A stretch of 64,000 nt of DNA from Pseudobacillus wudalianchiensis (GTDB lineage Bacteria; Bacillota; Bacilli; Bacillales; Domibacillaceae): positions 1 to 64,000 of the forward strand of contig NZ_MAYT01000003.1 of the NCBI RefSeq assembly GCF_001685015.1, written 5' to 3'. Shown one piece after another: positions 25,399 through 33,854 of the stretch. The first letter of the stretch is position 1; every line of letters begins with the position of its first letter. The translations under genes were made by a program, and so were the position numbers. The notes under the pieces are model-generated. The model had not been told where the DNA came from. It did not search any database and saw only the letters and a program-made list of their open reading frames with translations.

Positions 25399-26106
25399 AT
25401 GAAAAAGAAGTTACTTCTTTCAAGCTTGTTGTTGTTCATAGCGGCTTTTTCATTGGTTCTCCTATTACTAAAGGAGAAAAACTTGTTTTCAGAAAAAGAA
25501 ACAGTAGATTTTACACCGTCAACCGTCGACACCTTTCAGAGTCTGGATAATAAAAAATGGGAGGTGCGAGAGCAGTTTAAATTGGGGCGCGGCTACTTGC
25601 TAGCTCAGCAAGTTCAACCAGGTTCCGGCACGATAAAAATTGAACTAAACAACCAAACAGCAGCCGGTGGAGAAATCCGAACGAAGGAATTTTTTCAATA
25701 CGGGCAATTTGAAGCCAGCATTAAAACGGCCCATTCCCCTGGTTCGATTACAGGATTCTTTCTCTACGCCCCACCTGATTTATACCATGAGGTGGATATC
25801 GAGATTTTTAACGAACGAAAGAGCAAAGTGCTTTTTACGATTTACGAAAATGGAAAAGTGGCGAAACAGCAGGAATACCCTCTTCCATTTGATCCAACGC
25901 AGGAATTTCACGATTACCGAATGGACGTCCTGCCTGAAGAAACACGCTTTCTGATTGATGGAGAGCTAATCCAGTCCTGGAAAGGCAATTTCAGCTCCCA
26001 ACCGATGCAGCTGATGATTAACAGCTGGTATCCTTCATGGCTTGAGATAGAAGGACCGGCACCGTCCGCAACGGTTATCGATAAAGTGAGCTATAGAAAG
26101 TATTAA
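25399..26106 (+). CDS. GH16-family glycoside hydrolase, membrane-anchored or secreted
   Basis: 235 aa. An N-terminal hydrophobic segment (residues 4-23, no lipobox or clear cleavage site) is followed by a concanavalin-like sandwich. The GH16 catalytic motif ExDxE is present as HEVDIEIFNE (around residues 135-144), without the extra residue found in laminarinases, as in lichenases. GGEIRTKEFFQYGQFEASIK and the final GPAPSATVIDKVSY are also family features. It probably cuts or transfers beta-glucan outside the cell. It lies 13 bp after the large hydrolase-like gene, so the two are co-expressed. Confidence 0.8.
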   Translation: MKKKLLLSSLLLFIAAFSLVLLLLKEKNLFSEKETVDFTPSTVDTFQSLDNKKWEVREQFKLGRGYLLAQQVQPGSGTIKIELNNQTAAGGEIRTKEFFQYGQFEASIKTAHSPGSITGFFLYAPPDLYHEVDIEIFNERKSKVLFTIYENGKVAKQQEYPLPFDPTQEFHDYRMDVLPEETRFLIDGELIQSWKGNFSSQPMQLMINSWYPSWLEIEGPAPSATVIDKVSYRKY

Positions 26107-26145
26107 AAGCAGCCTATTTCCCCATCAAGACAGTTCGACAGAAAA

Positions 26146-26185
26146 AAAAACCGTGCAGGAAGCTACAACTTCCTGCACGGTTTTT
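26146..26185. terminator. Bidirectional terminator
   Basis: A 17-bp perfect stem (AAAAACCGTGCAGGAAG, 6-nt loop) lies between the GH16 and MFS genes, with T runs both ways. Confidence 0.88.
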
Positions 26186-26246
26186 CGTTTGGCAAATATG
26201 CCTTGTAACAAATAATAGAACCTCTTAACATAGCGAAACATATTTT

Positions 26247-27431
26247 TCACAATTGCTTTACCCTTTCCAGTTCTTCATTGTTCACTGCTCTTTTATTTTC
26301 TTTTGCTACAGAAAAAATAGCTGTTATAAGAGCGATTAAAATAAATATTCCGCCAACACTAGCATTCTGTTCAACAGACGCATGTTCAATCACAAGTCCA
26401 CCAATAAATGAGCCGAAGGCAATGCCGAAGTGAAGGGCCGAATTGTTCAGGCTTTGCTGGATATCAGCTGTTTCTGGAGAAACTTCTATTAAGTAGCTTT
26501 GCATCGCGGGTGTAATCGCCCAGCTCAGCATGCTCCATATAATCATGATCATTAGAAAGAGCGGCAAAGCAAATGTTGTGTATGGAATAGAAAAAAGAGT
26601 AACAGCAAATAGAATAAGAACAGAGAGAATTGTCTGTTTAGTGCCGAACCGATCGGCCAGCACTCCGCCAAGTCCCCCGCCTAACACAGCTGCTACGCCA
26701 AAAATGAAATAGACAGCACTCACCCACGTTCCATCTAAATGCATCGAGCTCTTTAAAAAAGGAGTCAAGTATCCATACAGCGTCAAATGACCGGCAAGAA
26801 ACAGGAAAGAAATCAATTGAGCGAGAAGAATCTTCCCTTCTTTTAGCGTCCGCAGCTGATCTTTAAATGGGATAGAGGGTCTTGCCTCCAGCTTTCCCAT
26901 AAAAAAATACACGCCGGTTATGGAAAGCACAGTTAACAGACAGATAAGAATAAAGGGAGCTCTCCAGCCAAAAGCATTTCCAAGCACCAATCCGATTGGC
27001 ACCCCCAGCACAAGTGATGCGCTAATTCCCATGAATACAATTCCAATCGCTCGGGCCCGGTACGCCTGCGAAACAACATTTGATGCCATTGTTACACAAA
27101 GTACAACAAGCAGTGAGCCGCTCGCAGCCGAGAGTATCCGAGCAAACAATAATAAATTGTAAGATGGGCTGACAGCAGCCACAATATTGCCAATTAAGAA
27201 AGTAACCAAAGCAAGTAAAGTTAACTTTTTTCGTTCAATGTTTGCAGTTAAAGTTAACAAAACTGGCGCCGAAACAGCAAATACGAGTGAAAAGACCGTA
27301 ATTAAAAACCCGGCGCGTCCAAGACTTACATTTAAGTCTTGAGCCACTAAATCGAGCAGCCCGCCAATAATTAATTCCACCATTCCAACAACAAAGGATA
27401 CGATGGTTAATAAATACACTCTTTTATCCAT
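26247..27431 (-). CDS. MFS transporter (DHA1-type efflux)
   Basis: 394 aa from ATG 27431, chosen because AGGAAGGGTG sits just upstream; an earlier in-frame ATG at 27509 has no ribosome site and would add a poorly hydrophobic leader. Twelve TM segments are expected. The loop 2-3 motif is weak (ANIERKKL) and the central LADRFGTKQTI is the second-half equivalent. It resembles AraJ/YdhP-type sugar or drug exporters; the substrate is unknown. A TrmB-type regulator is divergent, and a 12-bp perfect inverted repeat lies 16 bp before this start codon. Confidence 0.82.
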   Translation of the reverse strand: MDKRVYLLTIVSFVVGMVELIIGGLLDLVAQDLNVSLGRAGFLITVFSLVFAVSAPVLLTLTANIERKKLTLLALVTFLIGNIVAAVSPSYNLLLFARILSAASGSLLVVLCVTMASNVVSQAYRARAIGIVFMGISASLVLGVPIGLVLGNAFGWRAPFILICLLTVLSITGVYFFMGKLEARPSIPFKDQLRTLKEGKILLAQLISFLFLAGHLTLYGYLTPFLKSSMHLDGTWVSAVYFIFGVAAVLGGGLGGVLADRFGTKQTILSVLILFAVTLFSIPYTTFALPLFLMIMIIWSMLSWAITPAMQSYLIEVSPETADIQQSLNNSALHFGIAFGSFIGGLVIEHASVEQNASVGGIFILIALITAIFSVAKENKRAVNNEELERVKQL

Positions 27432-27446
27432 GCAAGCACCCTTCCT

Positions 27447-27478
27447 GTAAAAGTTACTACTAAAAGAGTAACTTTTAC
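27447..27478. promoter_or_regulatory. 12-bp perfect inverted repeat, probable TrmB-type operator
   Basis: GTAAAAGTTACT (27447-27458) and AGTAACTTTTAC (27467-27478) are separated by 8 bp. It lies in the divergent region between the MFS gene and the TrmB-type regulator, directly in the MFS leader/promoter. No T run follows, so an operator is favoured over a terminator. Confidence 0.6.
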
Positions 27479-27570
27479 ATAGAGAAAAGACAAGAAAAAA
27501 TTTTTTCACCCTGTGATATTTTATGGTTATGTTATGATGTGTTTAAAAAAGATGAGTGAGGGGTCAAACC

Positions 27571-28329
27571 ATGCTTCAACAATTTGGATTTTCTCAGTAC
27601 GAGAGCAAAGTATATGAATCTCTTGTCTCGACCGGAGAACCATTAGATGCAACAAGCATCGTTAAACTATCCGGCGTTCCCCGTGCAAAAGTATATGAAG
27701 TGCTCTATCGAATGGGAGAAAAGGGAATGATTCTTGAATCAACAATTGAAAAAAAGCGGCTGTACACCGCTCTTCCGGTTGAGTCTGCCATCGCGAAGCT
27801 AAGAGCAGACTTTGATTCGCATATTGATCAATTGCGTAAAGCTAAAATGAGGCAGACAACTACAGATGACCGTGTCTGGACACTGAAAGAAAATCGCTCT
27901 ATTCAAGCTTTATTGAAAAGTATCATTCAAAAAGCGGCTCATTCTATTATTATTTCCGGATGGTCAGACGACTTCCCTGATTATCTTCCTCTTCTAGAAG
28001 ATAAATATCGTAATGGAGTGGAAGTGAAAATTCACGTAATTGGTGAAATTTCTACAACCATCTCTTCAGTCACGACGTTGATTCCGGATAAGAATCACAA
28101 CCATTTGGAAAAAAGCCGAATCTTAATAGTCGACGGCCGGGAAATGCTGTTTGCGGGCATTGAGGAACATAAATGGCAGGCGATCCATACGATGTCGAAG
28201 CCATTAGTAAAATTCTTCACTGAATTTTTCTATCATGATGTCGCTTTGACAGAAATTACTTATAAGTACAGAGACACCATTATGAAAGACCCTTCTATTC
28301 GTGATTTACTGCTTACTTTAAGATATTGA
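27571..28329 (+). CDS. TrmB-family transcriptional regulator
   Basis: 252 aa from ATG 27571 with GAGGGGTC upstream. The winged helix at residues 1-65 has the TrmB signature: LQQFGFSQYESKVYESLVSTGEPLDATSIVKLSGVPRAKVYEVLYRMGEKG. The C-terminal domain (about 95-250) is the phospholipase-D-like effector-binding part. Divergent orientation to the MFS gene and the inverted repeat between them suggest it controls that exporter in response to a small ligand. It shares its design with the second TrmB regulator at 60806-61591, including a similar middle (ARIYDVL versus AKVYEVL). Confidence 0.85.
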   Translation: MLQQFGFSQYESKVYESLVSTGEPLDATSIVKLSGVPRAKVYEVLYRMGEKGMILESTIEKKRLYTALPVESAIAKLRADFDSHIDQLRKAKMRQTTTDDRVWTLKENRSIQALLKSIIQKAAHSIIISGWSDDFPDYLPLLEDKYRNGVEVKIHVIGEISTTISSVTTLIPDKNHNHLEKSRILIVDGREMLFAGIEEHKWQAIHTMSKPLVKFFTEFFYHDVALTEITYKYRDTIMKDPSIRDLLLTLRY

Positions 28330-28404
28330 CCGGTCACTCCGCTCTAAACGGCTCAAGTATAGCAAAAGGCAGCAAGTAAATAAATCCAAGGCTTCTCCAA
28401 AAAA

Positions 28405-28442
28405 AACTGTCGTCCAGCTCATTTTCCGGCCAGGCGACAGCT
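28405..28442 (-). terminator. Terminator of the HAD gene
   Basis: CTGTCGTC/GGCGACAG stem (one G-T pair), followed on the minus strand by a run of eight T. Confidence 0.75.
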
Positions 28443-28462
28443 TTCTCTTAATGATTTGAATA

Positions 28463-29095
28463 TTATTGTATCTCCGCTACAGCTGTCAAGATATCAGAAG
28501 GCTGCCGAGCAATGAAATCCGGGCTTGCTTTCAAAGCAATCGCCTCATCATCGTATCCCCAATCAACCCAAACAACTTTTATTCCCGCTTTTTTACTGGC
28601 CAAAATATCCCTTTCTTCATCCCCCACATATAACACCTCTGATGGCTGTACCTTATATTTTGCCATCAGCTTCTTCATCAATTTATCTTTACTGAAAATA
28701 TGTTTAGAGCATAGTATATCATCTACGTAACTAATTTGATGGTCTTGAAGTGAACGGCTAATAATGTCCGTCGCATTAGACGAAATAATGGCAACCTTTA
28801 ATCCTTTTTGATGAAGTTGATCAAGCATTTCTTTAACTCCTGAGTAAAGCGGAAGCCCCCTCTCTGATTTCCTTAAATATCGGTACAGTTTCGTTGCTGC
28901 TAAGGGAATGTTTCTCATTGGAAAATTCAGATGGCGGCACCTCTCTGGAATCGTCATCTTACTTAAAGAATCTATGTCCTCTTTCTTCACCTCACGGTAG
29001 CCTTCCTTAGCAGCGAGGTCGTTGTATCCGGCAATAAATAACTCAAGCGAATTTGCCAGCGTACCGTCAAAGTCAAAAACGATATATTTTACCAT
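28463..29095 (-). CDS. HAD-superfamily phosphatase (phosphoglycolate-phosphatase-like)
   Basis: 210 aa. Motif I is VFDFDGTLANS with nucleophile Asp8 and acid/base Asp10; motif II is VAIISSN; motif III Lys is in SKDKLMKKL; motif IV is YVGDEERDI. The helical cap sits between motifs I and II, as in Gph/PgmB-type subfamily I enzymes. It is probably a cytosolic phosphatase of a small phosphorylated metabolite, with no specific substrate evident. Monocistronic, with a strong terminator. Confidence 0.82.
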   Translation of the reverse strand: MVKYIVFDFDGTLANSLELFIAGYNDLAAKEGYREVKKEDIDSLSKMTIPERCRHLNFPMRNIPLAATKLYRYLRKSERGLPLYSGVKEMLDQLHQKGLKVAIISSNATDIISRSLQDHQISYVDDILCSKHIFSKDKLMKKLMAKYKVQPSEVLYVGDEERDILASKKAGIKVVWVDWGYDDEAIALKASPDFIARQPSDILTAVAEIQ

Positions 29096-29276
29096 AATGA
29101 ACCCCCTGTAATTTCTTTCCTACTATAATTATACCGGTTTCTTTTTACTTTCATGTACAACTATGCAGTATTTTATATTTTTGATGTGCGTATAAATCAA
29201 TAAACTGCCTTTTTCATAGGATGGTTATTTAATGGATTCCTATATGGTAAGATATTCAAATAAGGGGGACGAATAG

Positions 29277-30017
29277 ATGGATTGGTTCAGCGGCAGTTAC
29301 AAACACGTTCATTTCCATATGTTTTCTGCTAGCCATATTGCGGCGTTAATCCTATTGGTTCTGATTGCTTTTTCTATTTTTCTATTTAAAGACAAGCTGC
29401 GTAACAGAAACATGCGGACCGTTGAATTAGCGGTTGCATTCTTCTTAATTGGAATCGAGGCGACTTACCATATCTGGATGCTTCACACCGGCACATGGAC
29501 AGCCGACCGGTCTCTTCCGCTTGAACTGTGCAGCTTTGCCACTTTCTTTACTATTCTTCTCCTGATAACGAGGAAAAATATATTTTATGAGATTTTGTTA
29601 TTTATCGGCTTACTTGGAGCGTCTCAAGCCTTAATTACTCCTTATTTGTTTTTTGGCTTTCCGCATTTTCGATTTTTTCATTTCTTTTGTACACATATTC
29701 TAATCGTTTGCACCCCCCTTTACTTTACGTGGGTAAAAGGCTACAGACCTACCTTTACATCGGTTATCAAGACGATGATTTTTCTTAATCTGCTTGTGCC
29801 TGTTATTTCATTCATCAATCAACTCACAGAGGGAAATTATCTCTACTTGCACCATAAGCCTTCAACGGCCAGCCTGCTTGACTTTCTTGGACCTTACCCT
29901 TGGTATATTCTTTCACTTGAAGGAGTAGCCTTTACTTTAAGCATATTCGTTTGGCTGTTATTTCGAAGAAAATCAGCGACGGTTATCGCGGAGAAAGAGT
30001 TTCATCATTATTTTTGA
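29277..30017 (+). CDS. YwaF/TIGR02206-type integral membrane protein
   Basis: 246 aa, about seven TM helices. The start GSYKHVHFHMFSASHIAALI, the GTWTADRSLPLELCSFATF stretch and the HFRFFHFFCTHILIV region match the YwaF family (TIGR02206), which is of unknown function. AAGGGGGA precedes the ATG. It stands alone between two terminators. The conserved H, E and C in TM regions suggest an enzymatic or ligand-binding membrane site, but this is inference. Confidence 0.8.
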   Translation: MDWFSGSYKHVHFHMFSASHIAALILLVLIAFSIFLFKDKLRNRNMRTVELAVAFFLIGIEATYHIWMLHTGTWTADRSLPLELCSFATFFTILLLITRKNIFYEILLFIGLLGASQALITPYLFFGFPHFRFFHFFCTHILIVCTPLYFTWVKGYRPTFTSVIKTMIFLNLLVPVISFINQLTEGNYLYLHHKPSTASLLDFLGPYPWYILSLEGVAFTLSIFVWLLFRRKSATVIAEKEFHHYF

Positions 30018-30030
30018 AATAAGTGAGAAA

Positions 30031-30066
30031 AGAAGCATTTGACCAAAATCAGTCAAATGCTTCTTC
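30031..30066. terminator. Bidirectional terminator
   Basis: A 14-bp perfect stem (AAGAAGCATTTGAC, 8-nt loop) between the YwaF-like and aldehyde dehydrogenase genes. Confidence 0.8.
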
Positions 30067-30091
30067 GTTTAGTTTCTGCTTTACATAAGGG

Positions 30092-31576
30092 TTACATTTT
30101 TAAATCGACCCATACGCTTTTCACTTCTGTATATGCATCAAGGGCATAAGATCCCATTTCCCGGCCAAGGCCTGATTGTTTATATCCACCAAACGGACTC
30201 GCTGCATCTAATACGTTATAACAATTCACCCATACTGTTCCCGCTTTTAGACGGCTCGCTATATAATGAGCATTCTTTAAGTTCTCCGTCCAGACACCGG
30301 CAGCCAATCCGTAGTTTGTCTTGTTGGCCCGTTCAATTAAGTCATCGATGTCTTCATAAGGCAACGCGGAAACGACAGGCCCAAATATTTCTTCCCGCGC
30401 GATGGTCATAGAGTCATTGACATCCGCAAAGATCGTCGGCTGAACAAAATATCCTTGTTTAAAAGGCACCGTTCCGCCCGTTAAAATTTCCGCTCCTTCT
30501 TCTTTTCCTTTCCGGATATAGGTCATTACTCTTTTTTGCTGCTCATCAGAGACGAGCGGCCCCATTTCAGTAGCCGGATCGATCCCTTGTCCCTGTTTGA
30601 TTTTTTTAGCATGGCCGACCATATCTGCTAAGAAGTTGTCATATTGTTTTTTCGGTACATACAAACGGGAACCTGCACAGCAAACTTGCCCCTGATTAAA
30701 CATAATGCCAGATAAAGACCCTGGCACTGCTTTACTTAAATCGGCATCTGGCAAGATAATATTGGGCGACTTCCCGCCTAGCTCAAGCGTCACTCTCTTC
30801 AACGTGCTGGAAGCTTGCCGCATGATCAACTTTCCAACTTCTGTCGATCCGGTAAAAGCAATTTTATCCACTTGCTCATGGTTAACGAGCGGTGCACCTG
30901 CTGTTTCTCCAAACCCTGTTACCACATTAATAACGCCCGGTGGAAATCCGACTTCTTGGGCGAGCCCTGCTAAGTATAAAGCGGAGAGCGGCGTTTGCTC
31001 TGCCGGTTTTAACACAACTGTACAACCTGTGGCCAAAGCGGCTCCAAGCTTCCATGTTGCCATTAATAACGGGAAGTTCCACGGAATAATTTGGCCCACA
31101 ACCCCTACAGGCTCATGGCGTGTATAATTTAAATAGTTGCCGCTCACTGGGATCGTTTGACCAAGAATCTTTGTAGACCAGCCAGCAAAGTAGCGGAAAT
31201 GCTCAATGGCAAGCGGGACATCCGCCGCTGACGATTCACGGATTGGCTTACCACTGTCCAGTGTATCAAGCTGCGCAAGTTCCTTCTTATGTTCTTCCAT
31301 CTTATCCGCCAGCAGATAAATCAACCGGCTGCGGTCCGCTGCACTCATTTTTGACCACGGGCCTTCATCAAATGCTTTTCTCGCTGCTTTTACAGCTTTA
31401 TCAATATCTTCTTTCTGTGCTTCTCCCACAAGAGCCAGCACATCTCCTGTAGCCGGATTAAAAGTTTTAAATGTTTTTCCTGACACTGGGCTAACCCATT
31501 CCCCATTTATGAACAGCTTTTTCGTTCCTTTTAAAAACTCCTGAACACGCGGCAGTACTGAAAGTAGTTTTTGCAT
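30092..31576 (-). CDS. dhaS: NAD(P)-dependent aldehyde dehydrogenase (DhaS type)
   Basis: 494 aa from ATG 31576 with GGAGGGG upstream; longer in-frame starts have no ribosome site. NAD-binding IPWNFPLLMATWK and FTGSTEVGK, catalytic Glu in LELGGKSPN and catalytic Cys in GQVCCAGSR are all present, and PFGGYKQSGLGRE is near the C-terminus. Length and sequence are close to B. subtilis DhaS, a broad aldehyde oxidising enzyme. It stands alone. Confidence 0.9.
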   Translation of the reverse strand: MQKLLSVLPRVQEFLKGTKKLFINGEWVSPVSGKTFKTFNPATGDVLALVGEAQKEDIDKAVKAARKAFDEGPWSKMSAADRSRLIYLLADKMEEHKKELAQLDTLDSGKPIRESSAADVPLAIEHFRYFAGWSTKILGQTIPVSGNYLNYTRHEPVGVVGQIIPWNFPLLMATWKLGAALATGCTVVLKPAEQTPLSALYLAGLAQEVGFPPGVINVVTGFGETAGAPLVNHEQVDKIAFTGSTEVGKLIMRQASSTLKRVTLELGGKSPNIILPDADLSKAVPGSLSGIMFNQGQVCCAGSRLYVPKKQYDNFLADMVGHAKKIKQGQGIDPATEMGPLVSDEQQKRVMTYIRKGKEEGAEILTGGTVPFKQGYFVQPTIFADVNDSMTIAREEIFGPVVSALPYEDIDDLIERANKTNYGLAAGVWTENLKNAHYIASRLKAGTVWVNCYNVLDAASPFGGYKQSGLGREMGSYALDAYTEVKSVWVDLKM

Positions 31577-31749
31577 TGTAACCCCTCCGTTTTCTTTGAT
31601 AACGTGTGGCAGCTCCTTTGGTATAGGAGAACTGCGGCTTTCCATGCAAAGATTAAAAGAATCATAGATGCAGGACATGTTATAATATGCAAGAGTAGTT
31701 ACATATATTCTCTTATTCTTTGAAACGAGGATACTGCAGTTGATAATAT

Positions 31750-31789
31750 AAAAAACAACCTGTTCGGTCTCGCTAAACAGATTGTTTTC
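31750..31789 (-). terminator. Terminator of the zinc-ribbon membrane protein gene
   Basis: AAAACAACCTGTT pairs imperfectly with AACAGATTGTTTT, followed on the minus strand by TTTTTTATAT. Confidence 0.65.
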
Positions 31790-31842
31790 ATGACCATTTC
31801 ACCTATTCATGCTTGATGGATTTTAATAAGGAGCACGGCTAG

Positions 31843-33678
31843 TTAGAAAACTCCCTTTTCATGTTCCAATGTCTCGCTACGAAACACTTCTTCAGATTCC
31901 GGATCCTCCTTATACAAGTCTTCCGCTTGAGGGTCATCTATGAGAGGAGCCCCTCCAAGCAGCCCTAATCTATTTATAAAATTTATGACATTTAAGACGA
32001 CTTCCTGCTGGATTTGCGCCATTTGGGCCTCTGTTATCCTGTTCACGTCTACACTGTTTTTAAGATCATTTGAGAATGAAACGGTTTTAACTTTGTCCAC
32101 TAGCTTTGACTTCGACTCGATTAAAAAAGAAAACGCTCCCCTATCTACTTCGTCACCATAGTTGATGGTTACATCCAGCTTGTCGTTTAAATACTTCTTA
32201 TCCATATTGATGTCCTGAACTTGTTTGACGCTTCCGCTAATGTTAGAGAACCTTTCACGATTCCTTATCCCTTGAGCCGCAATGGCAAAGAAACGGTTAA
32301 CCTTTTGCTTTTCTCCTGAATTTCTATTAAATGTTGATTTCATTTTGAAATTGATCGTTTTGCCGTTCGCTTTTAAAGAAAGGTGTGCCTTTTCTGTTCG
32401 TCCTTTCTCTTTCCCTTTAATATGTTTTGTCCATCGAACAGTGGTTATTTCTCCTCTATGCTCTTTCGGTACGGCCTTTACTGTCCACTCTTTTAAACTC
32501 TGTTCTTTTCCAAAAGGAACATCCTTTGTCTGAATAGACCAAGCGACTTGACCAGCAGCCGATGAAGCAACTATCCATTTCAATGTCCGCTCAACTATCC
32601 TCTGTTTTTTATCTATAAGCAAAATAGAAGAAAAGCCTTCTGGGAATGTTGTTTCCTGTAACTTTTTCTTTTCTTGTTTTAAATTATTCACCATATCGGC
32701 TTCTATCCTCTTTTGACTAGGCACTTCTCCATTTGCCTCTATAATAGCTCCTGCTTTTGCCGCCTTTTCTATCCGGGCCGCCAGCATGGAATGAAGTTTT
32801 TTATCTTGAATTAACCGATCTATGAAGAGAGTCATGAAGCTTTTTGTCTCTTCTGCTGTCAATGAAAGGGTCACTTTTTTAAGCTTCAGCTTTTCTCCTT
32901 TAACCGAATACTCTATCCCTTTTTCAAGAGCAAAATTCTCCTCCTTTAGCTGTTCTATTAGAAAAGGGATATACCGTTCTTGCAAGTAATTTATTTCTTT
33001 TTCGGTTAGCTCAAGTTCTTTCCAATTTACGGTTGAGAATTCTAGTTTTTCAGGTCCGGCATAAGATGGCTCGATTTTCCCCATAAAATCACCGTATTCT
33101 CCCAAGTTCAGATAGAAAAGCTTAGAGTAAAGCGTGGGTACCTTAATCCCCATTTGTGTATCTGTATGAATGAAATCCATGTCGAGGATGTCTTCATTTT
33201 CAAGATTGAGAGCAACATTATAATGCCCTGCGTTGTTCTGTGGATCTCGTTGTGCTTTTATGGCCATTTTCGCTTTGTTGAATCGTTCTCCTAACATCGC
33301 AGCTTGGGAATGAGAAGGCAGAGGGTTCATTTTCATTCCGGCTTGCAGTGTGATATGGGAAATTGAGGGCTGCTCTGTCACCTTGTTAGAGAACTCGACT
33401 GCTTCTCCATATTGTTCAGTAAAGTCGGCTTTCATTTGTTTGTAATTTTCGTATTCAGATAATAAAAAAAGCTCTTTCGGTGATGTATGGAACAAAAAAG
33501 CTATCGCTACTACTCCACCCAACAATAAAATAAGCAAAAACATCATCCAGCACCTCTGTTTCTGCCTGTTCGCTTCAAGTGTAGCTGCCGTTTGCCCAGC
33601 CGCTGTTCTTATGCCGCAAAAAGGACATTTTTCTCTCTCTTGTCTGCTCGTCCTTCCACACTGTAAACAGCTTTTCAT
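31843..33678 (-). CDS. Zinc-ribbon, single-TM protein of unknown function
   Basis: 611 aa. The N-terminus is a zinc ribbon with two CxxC pairs (CLQCG at residue 4, CPFCG at 18), then a TM helix (about 44-63), then about 540 residues predicted outside the cell. The exterior part has several beta-rich stretches and conserved-looking blocks (YSKLFYLNLGEYGDF, LKKVTLSLTAEETKSF). It resembles the DUF6583-type Bacillus proteins by architecture, and no enzyme motif is visible. The start is a plain ATG, and the AGAGGTTGA before it is a weak ribosome site. Monocistronic. Confidence 0.7.
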   Translation of the reverse strand: MKSCLQCGRTSRQEREKCPFCGIRTAAGQTAATLEANRQKQRCWMMFLLILLLGGVVAIAFLFHTSPKELFLLSEYENYKQMKADFTEQYGEAVEFSNKVTEQPSISHITLQAGMKMNPLPSHSQAAMLGERFNKAKMAIKAQRDPQNNAGHYNVALNLENEDILDMDFIHTDTQMGIKVPTLYSKLFYLNLGEYGDFMGKIEPSYAGPEKLEFSTVNWKELELTEKEINYLQERYIPFLIEQLKEENFALEKGIEYSVKGEKLKLKKVTLSLTAEETKSFMTLFIDRLIQDKKLHSMLAARIEKAAKAGAIIEANGEVPSQKRIEADMVNNLKQEKKKLQETTFPEGFSSILLIDKKQRIVERTLKWIVASSAAGQVAWSIQTKDVPFGKEQSLKEWTVKAVPKEHRGEITTVRWTKHIKGKEKGRTEKAHLSLKANGKTINFKMKSTFNRNSGEKQKVNRFFAIAAQGIRNRERFSNISGSVKQVQDINMDKKYLNDKLDVTINYGDEVDRGAFSFLIESKSKLVDKVKTVSFSNDLKNSVDVNRITEAQMAQIQQEVVLNVINFINRLGLLGGAPLIDDPQAEDLYKEDPESEEVFRSETLEHEKGVF

Positions 33679-33809
33679 TCAACCTCTTCCCCTTTCTCTG
33701 TACGCTATGTAAAAAGATGTTTCTCCCTTTCTGAATAGACTATCTCCCTTCCTTTATATCGCTGCGGCTGGAGAAATAGAACAGTAAGCGGCCATTTTGT
33801 ACAATGAGA

Positions 33810-33845
33810 AAAAGACTGCCAGCCTCTGCGCGCCGACAGTCTTTT
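33810..33845 (-). terminator. Terminator of the thiazole operon
   Basis: AAAAGACTG pairs with CAGTCTTTT across a GC-rich interior (18 nt), with T runs on the minus strand, 10 bp past thiF. Confidence 0.7.
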
Positions 33846-33854
33846 CCTTCATTA

